Positions 1-11,195 of a stretch of 64,000 nt of DNA are shown piece by piece. The notes under the pieces were generated by a model that had not been told where the DNA came from, searched no databases, and was given only the letters and a program-made list of their open reading frames with translations. Positions within the stretch are counted from its first letter, which is position 1, and every line of letters starts with the position of its first letter. The DNA comes from Thelephora terrestris (lineage: Eukaryota; Basidiomycota; Agaricomycetes; Thelephorales; Thelephoraceae), in assembly GCA_015956445.1 (NCBI GenBank), contig WIUZ02000003.1, forward strand, positions 1-64,000, in the 5' to 3' direction. The translations under genes were made by a program, and so were the position numbers.

Positions 1-1118
1 CTTCCGTCGACGCTCGCAACTGCGTCTGACCGTTTTACCTCTTGGTGGGAGTCGTGGAGCGTGTACGGTGTCGAGCCTGAACGTCTGCCCCGTGCTATGA
101 CGGGTGCTCACCTCGCAGACGTTACCTCGTCTGCTTAGATCGTCCTCCGCCCACTCTGTTCCTCAACCTTTAGCTCGGACCTCTTCAACCTGCGATCCGC
201 CGATGTCGACTCACTCCTTCGACCGCAAGGCCTCGAGCGACGATTTGCGACGAACGGGTTTGCGGAATTGAGCGTGGCGTGAAGCCTGATCACCTCTCGG
301 ATTGGATAAAATTGACGTGCACCGTTTGTTGAGGTGCGTGTCTCCACCAGTTTTTTGATACTTTGAGTTGCTCACCTTGATTCGCTTTCTCAGCCTCCCA
401 CCTTTCCTGGTGATCCCCCCCACCCACAAAAACCTTTCTCCTGAGAGTCGTCCTGTCTATCGCAGCCTCTGGATCCACCTCCAGTTCCTCTACCCCTCCG
501 CCGACGCTCGCAACCACGTCTATTTGGTCTTCGTGCCACGAGCGAATATGCTCTGAATGGTTGGGGTCAGGCGGCGAGATGGCCTCAACAGACATCAACC
601 AGCGTCCCCTCACTCTCCAACGGGAATCGGACCAAGTCAGCTTCTCCAAGTCGATTCTCTACCAACACAATGAATTCCACACCTTGGTCAAACACCTCAG
701 GATGCCGAATGTGCACAGAATCTCGTTCTGTGGAGAAAGCCACCCGGTATGTGGCTTAGGAATAAATCCGACTTTCAGGGCCCCACACCTTTTCGATGGT
801 CTTCCATCATTTCCAATATTCGAGTGGCCAATCGAGAGGGTGTTCATCAGGACCAGAGAGGGCTCTGAATTTGTCCTCAGCCTTACCGCCAAGGGAGGAT
901 TCGTTCTGTACGCTTCGTTGTCCGGGTCGCCGATGCAGTGCCCTTGTTTGATGGTTATGTTGAACGCTCGATAAAAGAGCTGGCGAAGATAATGGCCCTC
1001 GCGCCTCAAAGCTCATGTACAGTTGCACCATCTGTATCTGGTCCCATCCGATCTCCCCGTTTATCAGCCATTCTTACTTGTCTCTGATATCGACCGCTCA
1101 CGATCCGGGGTGGATTAT
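1..1118. other. Left flank, no firm gene
   Basis: No complete gene can be supported here. The longest plausible coding stretch is on the plus strand at about 660-974 and reads like a degraded C-terminal part of an Agaricomycete F-box/LRR-like protein (an Ile-Glu-Arg-Val strand followed by a short beta-rich segment). It has no convincing start and a stop at 974. This is a weak resemblance by eye only. The interval ends where the LTR retrotransposon begins. Confidence 0.25.
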
Positions 1119-1437
1119 TGTGAAGTCGTCAGCTTTCCCGGATTAGAGAACGAAGTCGGGTGATTCCGAATCGATCTCGGTGATCGCGGTAGAGGTGGCG
1201 GCACACAGAAATTAAGTAGAATATTCACGCAGCAGAAGTAGACGTAGCTCTGTTGCGATCCCTAGCTATCTACCTACTAGATACAAGTCTTTATATACAG
1301 AAAATAATAGGATTTTACGAGTGATTTCTAATCACTATACCTCGCGTTCAAACTTGAGCACAGCTCGACGAAAAAGGAAACGATCACGTGATTGATTGAT
1401 AACGGCGCGCGGGCCGGACTAAGTACAGATCCTTACA
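1119..1437 (-). repeat. 3' LTR of the gypsy element
   Basis: Direct repeat of 9605-9923 with near-total identity. It begins TG and ends CA on both strands. Because the element is on the minus strand, this left copy is the 3' LTR. Confidence 0.95.
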
Positions 1438-1448
1438 TCCGCCCTCCC
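1438..1448 (-). other. Polypurine tract of the gypsy element
   Basis: Immediately inside the 3' LTR, the minus strand reads GGGAGGGCGGA, an 11-base run in which ten bases are purines. This is the position and composition expected of the plus-strand primer of an LTR retrotransposon. Assignment rests on position and composition only. Confidence 0.6.
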
Positions 1449-1535
1449 AGTCGTGTCGATACGACTGTTCGCACCGTAGTCAGAGATAAAAGTACAAAAA
1501 CGGCAGAAGGGAGTTTAGAAAAAATATTTCCGAAT

Positions 1536-4500
1536 TTAAACGAGAATCAATTCTCCTCCGTCGGTTATACCGAGCTCACTGGCCAGTTCCTCGAGGGACA
1601 TCTCGCTGGCCTGGGCTGAGCTTTCCGCGTTCAACATAACTGTTTCGGAAAGCGTTAGTGAGTCAAACATCGACCCGAAAATAACGCCCCGACCTTGGTC
1701 GAAGTCGGTGACGTTGCCATCAACTTCTGCCGGGACGTCGGCAACGGTGGGAAGTTGATTGATGTCGAGGTTGAGGGGGCTCGGCTCGTCCAAGTCGATG
1801 ACGTGCGTTGCCGACGCCTCGGCCTCGTCCTTATCCTTTTGGCGCTTCTCGTAGTCCCTGCCAGCCCTATATCCTCCTCCGCCACGTCCGCGGAACCGAC
1901 CCTTGTAACCGGAGCGGTCGTGGGCGCCGCGGTTCTTGTAGTAGTTAGTCCTGTAGCGATTGACTGGATAGAACGGGGCGGGTTCGCGGTAACGGGGAGT
2001 GTCTCGGCGATCTCCGATGACCCTCATAATTTGGTCAAGGGATCTAGCCGGCATAGACACGGTGTTGGGATTGGGAGCGGGTGGAGCCGGGACGGGGAAT
2101 CCGCCGAAAGCAGGATACATAGGGTACTGATTCGCGTACGGATAGCCGTTCCCATAAGGGTTCCCGTAATTGACAGGTGGTTCCGGAACTCGATCGGCGC
2201 CTTGGCGAATGAATTCTTCGTAGCGCGGAGGGGGATAGTCCATCACGCGCGCTCCGCCTTTGATGAATGATTCCATACGAGCCTGGTAAGCTATGCAGGC
2301 GTCGTGTTCAGCGCGAGTGAAGGGTTTGGAGGGGTGTTCGTTGGGAGCGACCATAGCGTGGATGCTTGGGTCCTCCCTTTCTTTTCCTTGTCTTATATAC
2401 CATTCCATAGTCCCTTCTTCCCCCTCAGGCGTCCCAATAAAGAATTGGTTTACCAGAATTTCGTCCCCCTGGGAATCCGTGCCTTCAAAATTGTCTCTTA
2501 CATAATTAGAAGGTAATTCAGATGGGTGAGATACCCCCATAAGTTCACAATATCGCTCTAAAGCGATAAGATGCGCGACTTCTTTGTAGGTAGCCCAAGT
2601 TTTATCACCGGCTTTCCACAAAATTAAGAATTCACTATTCATGCCTTTGCCGTTGTGGGTGGTAATCCTATCAACGATCCATTCCTCAGGTTTCTCACCG
2701 AATCCCGGTATTTGCGAGGGCAAACGACCGGGAAACCTCCTATCATCATTAGGAATATGCGGCCGAAGCAACGACGCGTGGAATGATCTATTTACCCCGC
2801 GTTTGATCAATTCATCGCTTAACCTTAACTGGTAAGTTGCGCCTTCCTTGATGACCTTCGTGATCGGAAAAGGTCCGAGGTACTTCGGAGCCAACTTCCG
2901 TGCCCTCCCCTTAGGAATAGATATGTTTTTGGTCGATAGATAGACCAAATCTCCTTCTTTGAAGTTTGCCGGGAGACGTTTCTTGTTCGCCTGAACAGTA
3001 TGTTGAATTCTGGCTGCAATAATGGCATCGTGGGCGCTCATTATTGCTTCCTTCATTTTCTCAGCGAATCGTCTCACGCCCGGGTAAACCTCTTCCGTTT
3101 TCCAGATCATAGGGCTAGGGTTGCGGCCGTAGTTTAGGTAAAACGGCGTAAACCCAGTAGTACTAGACCTTGCTGAGTTCATCGCGAACTCGACGGCCGG
3201 CAATTTGGTCACCCAATCTTTTTGATTCGGGCCGACGCATTGACGCAACATTTGTGTCATTGTTCGGTTAGCACGTTCGGTTGCGCCGTCAGTTTGCGGG
3301 TGAAAGGCGGACGATAATCTTAGTTCCACATTTAGTAACGAATGTAATCTTTTCCAGAAATGGCTCGTGAACAACGAGTCCCTATCGCTGATAATCCGTT
3401 CCGGGAGTCCGTGTAACTTATAGATACTATCAAAAACAACTTCCGCCATATCGGTTGATTTATACGTCTGACGCGTCGGAATTAAGTGCACCATAGCCGT
3501 CAATTGATCGATGACGACACAGATCATATCGTAGGCGCCGTTCCTATTCTCTGATTCAGGAAGCGGGCCCACGAAATCAATTCCGATGTACTGCCAAGGG
3601 TAACTCGGTACGGGCATCGTTTTGAGTTTTCCCTTCGGTTTCTCTGTAGGAGACTTACTTGTAGCGCACGTATGACACGTCTTACAATATTCTATGATGT
3701 CTTGTACCATAGATTTCCACCAAACGTTATCGCGCATATAGAAAATTGTCTTGTTCGCACCGAGGTGAGCAAGAATAGAATGAGCTTGACCAATTAAAAT
3801 TTCGCGGACTGCTTGTCCGTACACTTTGACGTCTGGTACGGCCAATCGTTCAACGTCTTCCGATTTGAAGTAGATCAGTTCGTCCCTGATCTCGAAATTC
3901 GTGAATTCACTCGGATTTTCCAGAATCGGAACGAAGAATTTATCTTCAACATATCGACCCTTCAAACAATCCGGAAAGTTAATGTCTTGACTGCTGACCG
4001 CCTGAAAGAATTTCCCGGAAGTGTCCTTTCGCTCTTCAGCGTTAGGGGCCGTTTCCTGATAATCTTCGATTGCAGTATCTTCCGAGTCGTCATCTTCGAC
4101 GTCCTCCAGCTCGGGTATGTCATCTTCTTGATCCCGATCACCTTCTGCCGGTGTCATCGCGTCATTGATTGACTTCGTCTTTCGTTCGCGATTGGGTCGA
4201 TAATCCACTGTAGGTTTATCTGCAAGTCGAGAGGACCTTCGAGGTTCCGCGTTTAATAACCAGATCAACGAGACGTCCACGTAGATAGGATGTATTTTAG
4301 ATTTTAATCCCAATTGTTGATCGTCTTCGTCGATAACAAGCTCGCTGTCCGCCCGGACTATTCCCTCAGGTTCATCACTGTAAATTCTTGATAACGCGTC
4401 CGCGAACTCGTTCGTTTCGCCAGGAATGTATTTGATATTGAAATCAAATTCATTGAGGACGTCTAACCACCTATGTTGACGTGGGGACAGATTTTTCTGT

Positions 4501-7500
4501 CTCATTAAGTGTTCGAGCGCCCGGTGATCCGTCCTGACCGTAAACTTAGTTCCGTGGAGAACGCCTCGGAATCTCTTTAGGGTTTCTATTAACGCCAAGA
4601 GTTCCTGTTCGTGAACGGGGTAATTCTGCTGCGCAGAATTCCATTTGCCTGACCAAAACGCAACGACCCTAGCATTATCTGGGTCTTCTCCTTGACTCAC
4701 GTATCCACCTCCACCGGTTAGACAGCCATCTGTCGTAACCCAGATTGGAGGTGCGTCCTTCGAGTAATCGATGGCTTCTCTTCTTTGATCCCGGTGATCG
4801 CCGACAATCTTCTTCACTTCGTCAAAGGACCTTTGAGCTGTATCGTCCCAACGCCAAGGTCTATTTTCGGCCGTTAGCGACGATAGGTGACCCATCGGTA
4901 TCCGGATACCCTTGCAATCCGGGGCCAGAAATCCGACGGCTCCGATGAAACTCCTCAGTAAGTCCTTGTTTGTCGGGATCTTCCAGTTTACTACCTTATC
5001 CACCTTGTGTGGGTCCATCGAAATTCCTCGGTTGTCGATCACGTGTCCAAGTATTTTTAATTCTTCGGCGAAGAATTGCATCTTGTTCGGTCCAAGGTAC
5101 AATTTTTCTTTCCTTAGAATATCGAACACCGTACGTATATGTTTAATATGTTCTTCGATAGTGTCCGAAAAGATGATTATATCATCCAAATAAACATATA
5201 CGAAGACTCCAATGTAAGACGCGAATATATGGTTCATCAACGTCTGGTACGTTGCACCCGCGTTGCAATCTCCCTGTTGCATGACCAGGCTTACCATTGT
5301 TCCATCCGGGGTCGTGAAAAGCGTCCGACTGACGTGCTCGGGTATGACGCGAATTTGTTCGTACGCGTCTTTCCCATCAATTAAGCTTCGGTGTCTGTGT
5401 CTTGACACTTCCCGCAGAATTTCTTCGATGTCGGGTAACGGAGACGCCAACTTGTGAGTATTAGCGTTCTGTTCCCGCTTATCGAATACCGTACGTAGTG
5501 TAGGTTTATCACTCGATGACGATACCTTAGGTATCATCAACAACGGTATCGCGTTGTGTCCCGTCGCCGTACGCCATCTTCCCGTAGCTAGATACGCGTT
5601 CTTTTTATTTAGCCATTGCTCTCGGAACGCCTCTGGGCACTTAGACGGGCGAAATCGATATAATTTATTTTCATCGATTAACGGAATCGAGTGATTCACC
5701 GTTCTCAGGGGCGGTAACGCGGTCTTGGAGGTGTCCGGACATAAATCCTCGGCCTCCGCTCTAAGCTGCAGTCTTAAAACATTTAACTCTGTTTCGAGGA
5801 CATCTGCAGCTGCCGACGAAATTGTTGTCACTTCGGGACCTTTGATCTCCAGTGGTTCCTTTGATCCGACGCTTACCCTCGATGGATTGAAGCCGATTGC
5901 GATTTGATGTTGGAACAAGAATGGGGTTCCTAAAATGGCGTCGTAATTATCTAGGTTTGCGACGTCGAATCGACGATTACAGTCGATATTCTGATACTGT
6001 AGTCGTACCGTAGTCCCACAATTGATCTTCGATCTAGACCCGTGTACCGCTAATTGTACTGATAACGGTTTCGCGTAGATTTCCCTTTCCAGTTTCAACT
6101 GATCTACGACAGTCGTCGATAAGAAATCCGCCATTGAACCTGTGTCCAATAGCGCCCGGATCGTATGTCCGTCTATTTTAACATTGACGACTATTGGTTC
6201 CGGAAGTTTCCGGGTGCGGTCCTTGATTCGTAGAGACGTTCTCTCTACGGCCGAAACACCTTCCATCTGTGGTAATTTCTTTTTAGGACCACGCCTCTTG
6301 ATGGGATTTTCCTGTCCCGGCACCTTGGTCATATTGAGCATCAACGTGTGTAAGGCGGTCATTCTCATATCTTGAAATCTTTCTCCCCTTTCTTCGATAG
6401 GTAGATTCCGTGCCAATAATAAATGATCAATTACCCATTCCGCGTTGACGTCACCGTCGATCACTTCTTCGTGACTGATATTGTAAAATAGATCGACGTC
6501 ATCGATTTGAATACTGTAACCCGTCATTGTAGGTTGTACGTCGATTCTATCCTCAATAGACGTTCCGTTTGGCTTGTTATCGCCGTCCCTGAAACTCAAT
6601 TCAAGTGCTAACCACTGCTTTAACCAATAGATTGCGGGCCAAGTCCAGCGTTTGTACTCTCCGGAGTGCCCGGACCCGCCCTCCGGAATAGACTCCGACC
6701 GTCTATTCCCCTTTGATTCCTTGAAAACCCGTGAGATATCGAACGCCGGATCTTTTAATTCAGACCTAGGAAAGTCAAACGTCCGGCCATCTCCGAATCC
6801 GGATCGGTTCCAGACGGTTATCGTTTCGCGATTAGCCTGTACGGTGTAATTAGACATCCAGCGCGTCTCCTCCTCTTCCCAGAGTGGGTCCTCGCCCCAG
6901 GCGATCTCACATAATCCGTGTACATAGTCCTCTAACTTTTCGTCGTCATCGTACGTAGTTTCCGAAAAATTAGAGTCCCCGTCGTCCGATAATTGAATGA
7001 AAATACTGCCGACATATGCATCGGCACGATCTTTCTGCTTCGATAATTTCTCAATTTTAGAAAATTGTACGGAACCCGTCTTGATATGGGGTGGTCTCAT
7101 CGAATGCAGCTTAGGACAGTTCCTAATTTCGTGCCCCGGTTCCTCACAATTGAAGCATCGACCCTCAGCCCGTAAGCGATCTTTCTTTCCTTTGTCCATA
7201 GGTTTCTTCCCTTTATAGCTTCCGGGGGCTTCTGATCGCTTCTGTGCCTTGTTGTTATTCGGACTGATGGCGTTTGCCCGCACGCCATCTTGACGTGCCT
7301 GACGGCTCAATTCCTCGCTTGCGTTCGTATCGAACGGCTTCGGTCCATTTACCCGGGATCTGAACCTTCCCCAACGTCGTTCGGGTTTATTCGGCTGTCT
7401 CTCGCCCTCCGCTCGAGGTTTACTGGAGTTCGAGGCGGCGTTTCTATTAGCTCGGTCATCCGCCTCTTCCTCTAGTATAGCGTATTTTAATAGCCGCAAT

Positions 7501-9383
7501 AAATCATCTTTTTCCGGGTTCAGACCCCTTCGCAATAATGCGACTTGCAAGTGTTTATGAATTCCGTTCCAAAATATATCGATTATTGCTCGTTCGTTGA
7601 CGTCCCGGAATCGGCGTCCCAACGTCTCAATTTCCTTAGCGTAGTCCCTGACGCTTTTGGATCCTTGCCTCATCTTCATCAGCCGTTCCCTCAACTTCAT
7701 CCGATAATTGGCCGGGAAGCAATGATTAAAGATCCCATTGAATACGTCTTCGGGCGTCCATTGCGTCGGGTCGTCAACAACGAAGCGAAGATACCAAGTT
7801 TTTGCCCTCCCAGACACAAATTTAGAGAACGTCTTAACGAGCGTTTCATCGGTAAGGCTGTAATATTCTGCAAAATATTTGACCTCGTATTTCCAGATGT
7901 CGAAAGCGTCCATATCCTCCTTCCCATCATACGGATCGGGTAAGGTAAGTTTAAAATTATTTCCGGGTACGTGACCGGGTACCGGTTGGTTTCCTGCTGC
8001 CGGTGGCGGCGGGGGGTTTGGTCCTCCTCCTCCTCCCGGTCCGCCTCCCGGTCCACCTCCGCCTCCACCTCCGCCTCCGCCTCCTTGTGGAGGTGGGGGT
8101 GGTGGATTCGTTCCTCCCCTTCCCTGGGTTGGCATAGGTGGGTTTGCTCCCGAGCCTCCTGGGTTGTTTCCTGAACCGGATCCTCCTTGTCCTTTGCCGG
8201 GGGTATTGCCGCCGCCTTCTGATCCTGATTCCGATCTAACCGAATTCCCTTTGTTGTTTCCAGGGTTTATTCCTAGCGCGGTCGATATCCCGGTAAAGGT
8301 TCCGGTTACCGTAGCCATCGCGCTGCTTATCGATGGCGGTGGAGCCGAGTCTCCCAAATTGTTGAACATAGTCGTAGGTAATTTTGCTCGTTTGTTTCGC
8401 GGTACGGACGTCTCGGTATCACCAGCATTTAGTAAAGACAATAATTCCTGTCCCCTTTCGTGCAATAAATTCGATTTCTCGGACACACCGTAATTTTGCG
8501 CGATGGTGTCCAAGCTCCTAGATTTATCGTAGTTCATCTTACGGGCTGCAGGTAATCTAGCCGAGGAGACTAACATAGAATCGTCTTCCTCGCCCTCCGT
8601 TTCTTCGACCGGAGTATCTTTAGGGAAATATCGTTCATTTCCTTCGAAACGTCTGACAGGGGACAATTTATTAACCGGCGAGACACTCTTACTCCTGGGG
8701 ACGGTTTTCCAACCATCGCTTTCGGACCCATTTCCATTCTCGGATCCCTTCATTGAGTTCCTGGCGTCGCTTACGTCGCCATCATCTTCGGTGTCACCTT
8801 CGTCATCCCCATCAAAATCAATTTCGTCCTTAGTTTGTGTGGGTTCCTCTGGGTTCAAGGCGTTTTCGACCTCGCTCTCAGACTCATCCCCACGTTCGGA
8901 TAGGTCAGTCCCTGGGACTTTAGTTTCGACCTCGTCCCTACTGGGCGAAATTGTAGTATTTATTTTATTATTAATAAATTCGTCGTCGTCGCCCGACTCG
9001 TTGTTGGGCCGACCAAACTCCTCGCCCTTCGCGGACGGCATCCCGACGTCGGGGGAAAACTGAGACCGGTTTTCTTGACCCTGGTCCTCGTCCCGAGAGG
9101 CGCTCCTCTGGGACGGCTGTAGATAGCGATCCGCCAAACTCTTTGGCGCGCTCTCGGACGGCGCCCCACGCACCGCCCGGTTCCGAAGGTGCTTTCCGTC
9201 TTCGATGGGATCTTTACCCGATCCCCAAGCCACCTCGACTGGATCCTGTGGGTCCTCCTCACGAGTTTCCCACGTCCAGTACTTTCCATCCTTGGGCGCG
9301 TCTCGCCCCAAGGTGGGCTTATTGTTCTTGTTTTTAGTTTTCTTAATAGGAGTACTCACCAGTTCACCAGGCATAGGCGCCAT
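1536..9383 (-). CDS. Gag-Pol polyprotein (Ty3/gypsy)
   Basis: The open frame runs on upstream of 9383, but the first good ATG (M-A-P-M-P-G) is at 9383, giving about 2,615 aa. Approximate order from that Met: acidic and Gly/Pro-rich N-terminus (1-470); gag domain (480-660); CCHC zinc knuckle CFNCEEPGHEIRNC (near 740); aspartic protease motif ALLDTGS (near 1070); reverse transcriptase with YVYLDDI (near 1395); RNase H (1540-1670); integrase HHCC zinc finger (1870-1915) and D,D,E core (DFVGPL; DRDSLF; TERANRT, 1938-2040); chromodomain-like segment (2230-2280); a long tail with an RGG-rich patch (near 2495). Gag and Pol share one frame with no visible frameshift site. The spacer of roughly 330 aa between zinc knuckle and protease, and the long C-terminal tail, are unusual. 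Role: capsid, copying and integration of the element. Confidence 0.93.
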   Translation of the reverse strand: MAPMPGELVSTPIKKTKNKNNKPTLGRDAPKDGKYWTWETREEDPQDPVEVAWGSGKDPIEDGKHLRNRAVRGAPSESAPKSLADRYLQPSQRSASRDEDQGQENRSQFSPDVGMPSAKGEEFGRPNNESGDDDEFINNKINTTISPSRDEVETKVPGTDLSERGDESESEVENALNPEEPTQTKDEIDFDGDDEGDTEDDGDVSDARNSMKGSENGNGSESDGWKTVPRSKSVSPVNKLSPVRRFEGNERYFPKDTPVEETEGEEDDSMLVSSARLPAARKMNYDKSRSLDTIAQNYGVSEKSNLLHERGQELLSLLNAGDTETSVPRNKRAKLPTTMFNNLGDSAPPPSISSAMATVTGTFTGISTALGINPGNNKGNSVRSESGSEGGGNTPGKGQGGSGSGNNPGGSGANPPMPTQGRGGTNPPPPPPQGGGGGGGGGGGPGGGPGGGGGPNPPPPPAAGNQPVPGHVPGNNFKLTLPDPYDGKEDMDAFDIWKYEVKYFAEYYSLTDETLVKTFSKFVSGRAKTWYLRFVVDDPTQWTPEDVFNGIFNHCFPANYRMKLRERLMKMRQGSKSVRDYAKEIETLGRRFRDVNERAIIDIFWNGIHKHLQVALLRRGLNPEKDDLLRLLKYAILEEEADDRANRNAASNSSKPRAEGERQPNKPERRWGRFRSRVNGPKPFDTNASEELSRQARQDGVRANAISPNNNKAQKRSEAPGSYKGKKPMDKGKKDRLRAEGRCFNCEEPGHEIRNCPKLHSMRPPHIKTGSVQFSKIEKLSKQKDRADAYVGSIFIQLSDDGDSNFSETTYDDDEKLEDYVHGLCEIAWGEDPLWEEEETRWMSNYTVQANRETITVWNRSGFGDGRTFDFPRSELKDPAFDISRVFKESKGNRRSESIPEGGSGHSGEYKRWTWPAIYWLKQWLALELSFRDGDNKPNGTSIEDRIDVQPTMTGYSIQIDDVDLFYNISHEEVIDGDVNAEWVIDHLLLARNLPIEERGERFQDMRMTALHTLMLNMTKVPGQENPIKRRGPKKKLPQMEGVSAVERTSLRIKDRTRKLPEPIVVNVKIDGHTIRALLDTGSMADFLSTTVVDQLKLEREIYAKPLSVQLAVHGSRSKINCGTTVRLQYQNIDCNRRFDVANLDNYDAILGTPFLFQHQIAIGFNPSRVSVGSKEPLEIKGPEVTTISSAAADVLETELNVLRLQLRAEAEDLCPDTSKTALPPLRTVNHSIPLIDENKLYRFRPSKCPEAFREQWLNKKNAYLATGRWRTATGHNAIPLLMIPKVSSSSDKPTLRTVFDKREQNANTHKLASPLPDIEEILREVSRHRHRSLIDGKDAYEQIRVIPEHVSRTLFTTPDGTMVSLVMQQGDCNAGATYQTLMNHIFASYIGVFVYVYLDDIIIFSDTIEEHIKHIRTVFDILRKEKLYLGPNKMQFFAEELKILGHVIDNRGISMDPHKVDKVVNWKIPTNKDLLRSFIGAVGFLAPDCKGIRIPMGHLSSLTAENRPWRWDDTAQRSFDEVKKIVGDHRDQRREAIDYSKDAPPIWVTTDGCLTGGGGYVSQGEDPDNARVVAFWSGKWNSAQQNYPVHEQELLALIETLKRFRGVLHGTKFTVRTDHRALEHLMRQKNLSPRQHRWLDVLNEFDFNIKYIPGETNEFADALSRIYSDEPEGIVRADSELVIDEDDQQLGLKSKIHPIYVDVSLIWLLNAEPRRSSRLADKPTVDYRPNRERKTKSINDAMTPAEGDRDQEDDIPELEDVEDDDSEDTAIEDYQETAPNAEERKDTSGKFFQAVSSQDINFPDCLKGRYVEDKFFVPILENPSEFTNFEIRDELIYFKSEDVERLAVPDVKVYGQAVREILIGQAHSILAHLGANKTIFYMRDNVWWKSMVQDIIEYCKTCHTCATSKSPTEKPKGKLKTMPVPSYPWQYIGIDFVGPLPESENRNGAYDMICVVIDQLTAMVHLIPTRQTYKSTDMAEVVFDSIYKLHGLPERIISDRDSLFTSHFWKRLHSLLNVELRLSSAFHPQTDGATERANRTMTQMLRQCVGPNQKDWVTKLPAVEFAMNSARSSTTGFTPFYLNYGRNPSPMIWKTEEVYPGVRRFAEKMKEAIMSAHDAIIAARIQHTVQANKKRLPANFKEGDLVYLSTKNISIPKGRARKLAPKYLGPFPITKVIKEGATYQLRLSDELIKRGVNRSFHASLLRPHIPNDDRRFPGRLPSQIPGFGEKPEEWIVDRITTHNGKGMNSEFLILWKAGDKTWATYKEVAHLIALERYCELMGVSHPSELPSNYVRDNFEGTDSQGDEILVNQFFIGTPEGEEGTMEWYIRQGKEREDPSIHAMVAPNEHPSKPFTRAEHDACIAYQARMESFIKGGARVMDYPPPRYEEFIRQGADRVPEPPVNYGNPYGNGYPYANQYPMYPAFGGFPVPAPPAPNPNTVSMPARSLDQIMRVIGDRRDTPRYREPAPFYPVNRYRTNYYKNRGAHDRSGYKGRFRGRGGGGYRAGRDYEKRQKDKDEAEASATHVIDLDEPSPLNLDINQLPTVADVPAEVDGNVTDFDQGRGVIFGSMFDSLTLSETVMLNAESSAQASEMSLEELASELGITDGGELILV

Positions 9384-9604
9384 TCTTGATAGATAGAAAA
9401 ATTTGAGATGTCGACAGTAACTTGAAGAGATCACCCGGTTGATCAGGCCGAGTGTTGATAAGAGATTAGATAAGAAGCGAGATAAGCGAGATAAGAAGAG
9501 AGAGAGAAAAGAGGTAGAGAAAAGAGGTTGAGAAAAGAGGTTTGTCGCCGAGTTAGAAGTTTGGAACGAAGTAGGCAGAGTTGCCAGAGGGTACTTCAAA
9601 AAAA

Positions 9605-9923
9605 TGTGAAGTCGTCAGCTTTCCCGGATTAGAGAACGAAGTCGGGTGATTCCGAATCGATCTCGTGATCGCGGTAGAGGTGGCGGCACACAGAAATTTA
9701 AGTAGAATATTCACGCAGCAGAAGTAGACGTAGCTCTGTTGCGATCCCTAGCTATCTACCTACTAGATACAAGTCTTTATATACAGAAAATAATAGGATT
9801 TTACGAGTGATTTCTAATCACTATACCTCGCGTTCAAACTTGAGCACAGCTCGACGAAAAAGGAAACGATCACGTGATTGATTGATAACGGCGCGCGGGC
9901 CGGACTAAGTACAGATCCTTACA
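9605..9923 (-). repeat. 5' LTR of the gypsy element
   Basis: Direct repeat of 1119-1437. On the minus strand it starts TGTAAGG and ends TTCACA. The polyprotein frame begins close to its inner edge, leaving little room for a long leader. I did not recognise a conventional tRNA primer-binding site beside it. Confidence 0.95.
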
Positions 9924-10930
9924 GATTTGCAGCGGATATATTATACAGACTTACCGCGCACTCCGACCACACACCTCTTCTACCGCATCTCAGCCGTCTG
10001 AACATTATGGATCGGGGTCCACTCGCAGCCGGGGTCAGAGAAACATTGGTATCCTGTTTACGGTCTCGAAAGGACCTTTGTTTCACTGTTCGCGTTGTGG
10101 ATGAAGAACTACCTTGCGCGGCATACAATGACCTCGGATTCACTGTTAAACGTAGGCTTTGCAGAAGTTTCATATTGCTTTGCCTCTGACCCCTTCTCGC
10201 CCACAGGAAATGCGGATGATCCTTGCTTTGTGATAATTACTTTTGACCCAAGTTTGGTTGTGTCGGGCATTTAGATCACCTTATCAAATTAACATAGGAT
10301 AGTTCGGTTATATTATCCTTCTTGTATCCGTTGATTGCTTTATGATATTTCTGAATTTGGCAACAATAGTCTTAAGATAGGTTTAGAATATGTATAGAAT
10401 AAAGTATGCGAAGGATACATTGATTGTTGTGTACTTATCCTAAATTTGCTTCCAATAATCCTAGAATAAGGCTAGAATATATTCAAAAAAAAGCGGCATT
10501 AATCATTCTACATTGTTTCTGAATTTGACTATGATAATATCAGGATACGTTTAGAATATATCCAAGATGACTTGTACCGATGATCTGAAAGAAAATTCTG
10601 AATTTTCTTTGCATGACTCTTTTGTGAAATTTTTCGTAGATTCAGAATGAATTCTGAAACAATATCTTTGCAGAGGGAAAATCCTAGAAGTATTCTGAAT
10701 ATTCTGGGGGATAATCAAAAGACTTACAAAGAATAAGATTAGGATCCTCGAGCGCTGTTTATCCTGAGCAAATTCTACAATAACATTCAAGATGTGCATA
10801 GGTTAAGATGCAGGCAAATTATTTTTATCAGATTTTGAATAGAATAACGAGTTATCCGTGCATAAAATTGTGGGATTATTCTGAATAGTTCTCAAAATAA
10901 TCCCCAAAAACTTATCCTACCCTGGACCCA
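9924..10930. other. Intergenic, partly AT-rich short repeats
   Basis: No gene recognised. From about 10200 to 10900 the sequence is AT-rich and built from loosely repeated words such as TAGAATA, AGAATAT and ATTCTGAA on both strands, including a short palindrome near 10645. It could be an old, decayed transposon or a degenerate satellite. No terminal repeats were found. Confidence 0.4.
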
Positions 10931-10964
10931 GTGCTGTAGATTTCGAAAGTTTTGTTGATACTGA

Positions 10965-11195
10965 TGGTCTGTTGTTCCTCATCGACATCCCCAACGATAC
11001 TCAGCATCTCCTTCGTTTCTACCTCGTGTCGAGAGTGTCGACGTTCCAGCCGCTGCGGCGGTGAAACGGATATGCGGATACCTCGCTAGATCCAACGCAA
11101 CCACGTCGGCTACCGAGCCTAGTCGGGGAGTTGTCGTGTCAGGCTCGTTTGGAGGAATCGAGAGGAACGTTGAATCTCAAAAGGTTTGGGTGGGG
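10965..11195 (+). repeat. Duplicated block X' (copy of 17615-17840)
   Basis: This 230-bp block aligns with 17615-17840. The copy here keeps its CpG dinucleotides, whereas most are TpG or CpA in the partner. One plus-strand frame is open through the second half and encodes an Ala-, Val- and Ser-rich segment (VDVPAAAAVKRI onward), but I do not recognise the protein. In this copy the block runs straight into an internal part of the MRD1 duplicate, which shows that the duplication was rearranged. Confidence 0.7.

Larger units (their letters stand above)
1119..9923 (-). mobile_element. Ty3/gypsy LTR retrotransposon, whole-looking
   Basis: An 8.8-kb element on the minus strand, bounded by two 319-bp direct repeats that start TG and end CA and differ by only about two one-base indels, so the insertion is recent. 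One very long open frame between them carries gag, zinc knuckle, protease, reverse transcriptase, RNase H, integrase and a chromodomain-like tail, in Ty3/gypsy (chromovirus-like) order. A purine tract lies just inside the 3' LTR. I could not find a matching target-site duplication: the bases just outside (attat on the left, gattt on the right) differ. A later rearrangement of one flank is possible. The element looks whole. Confidence 0.95.
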
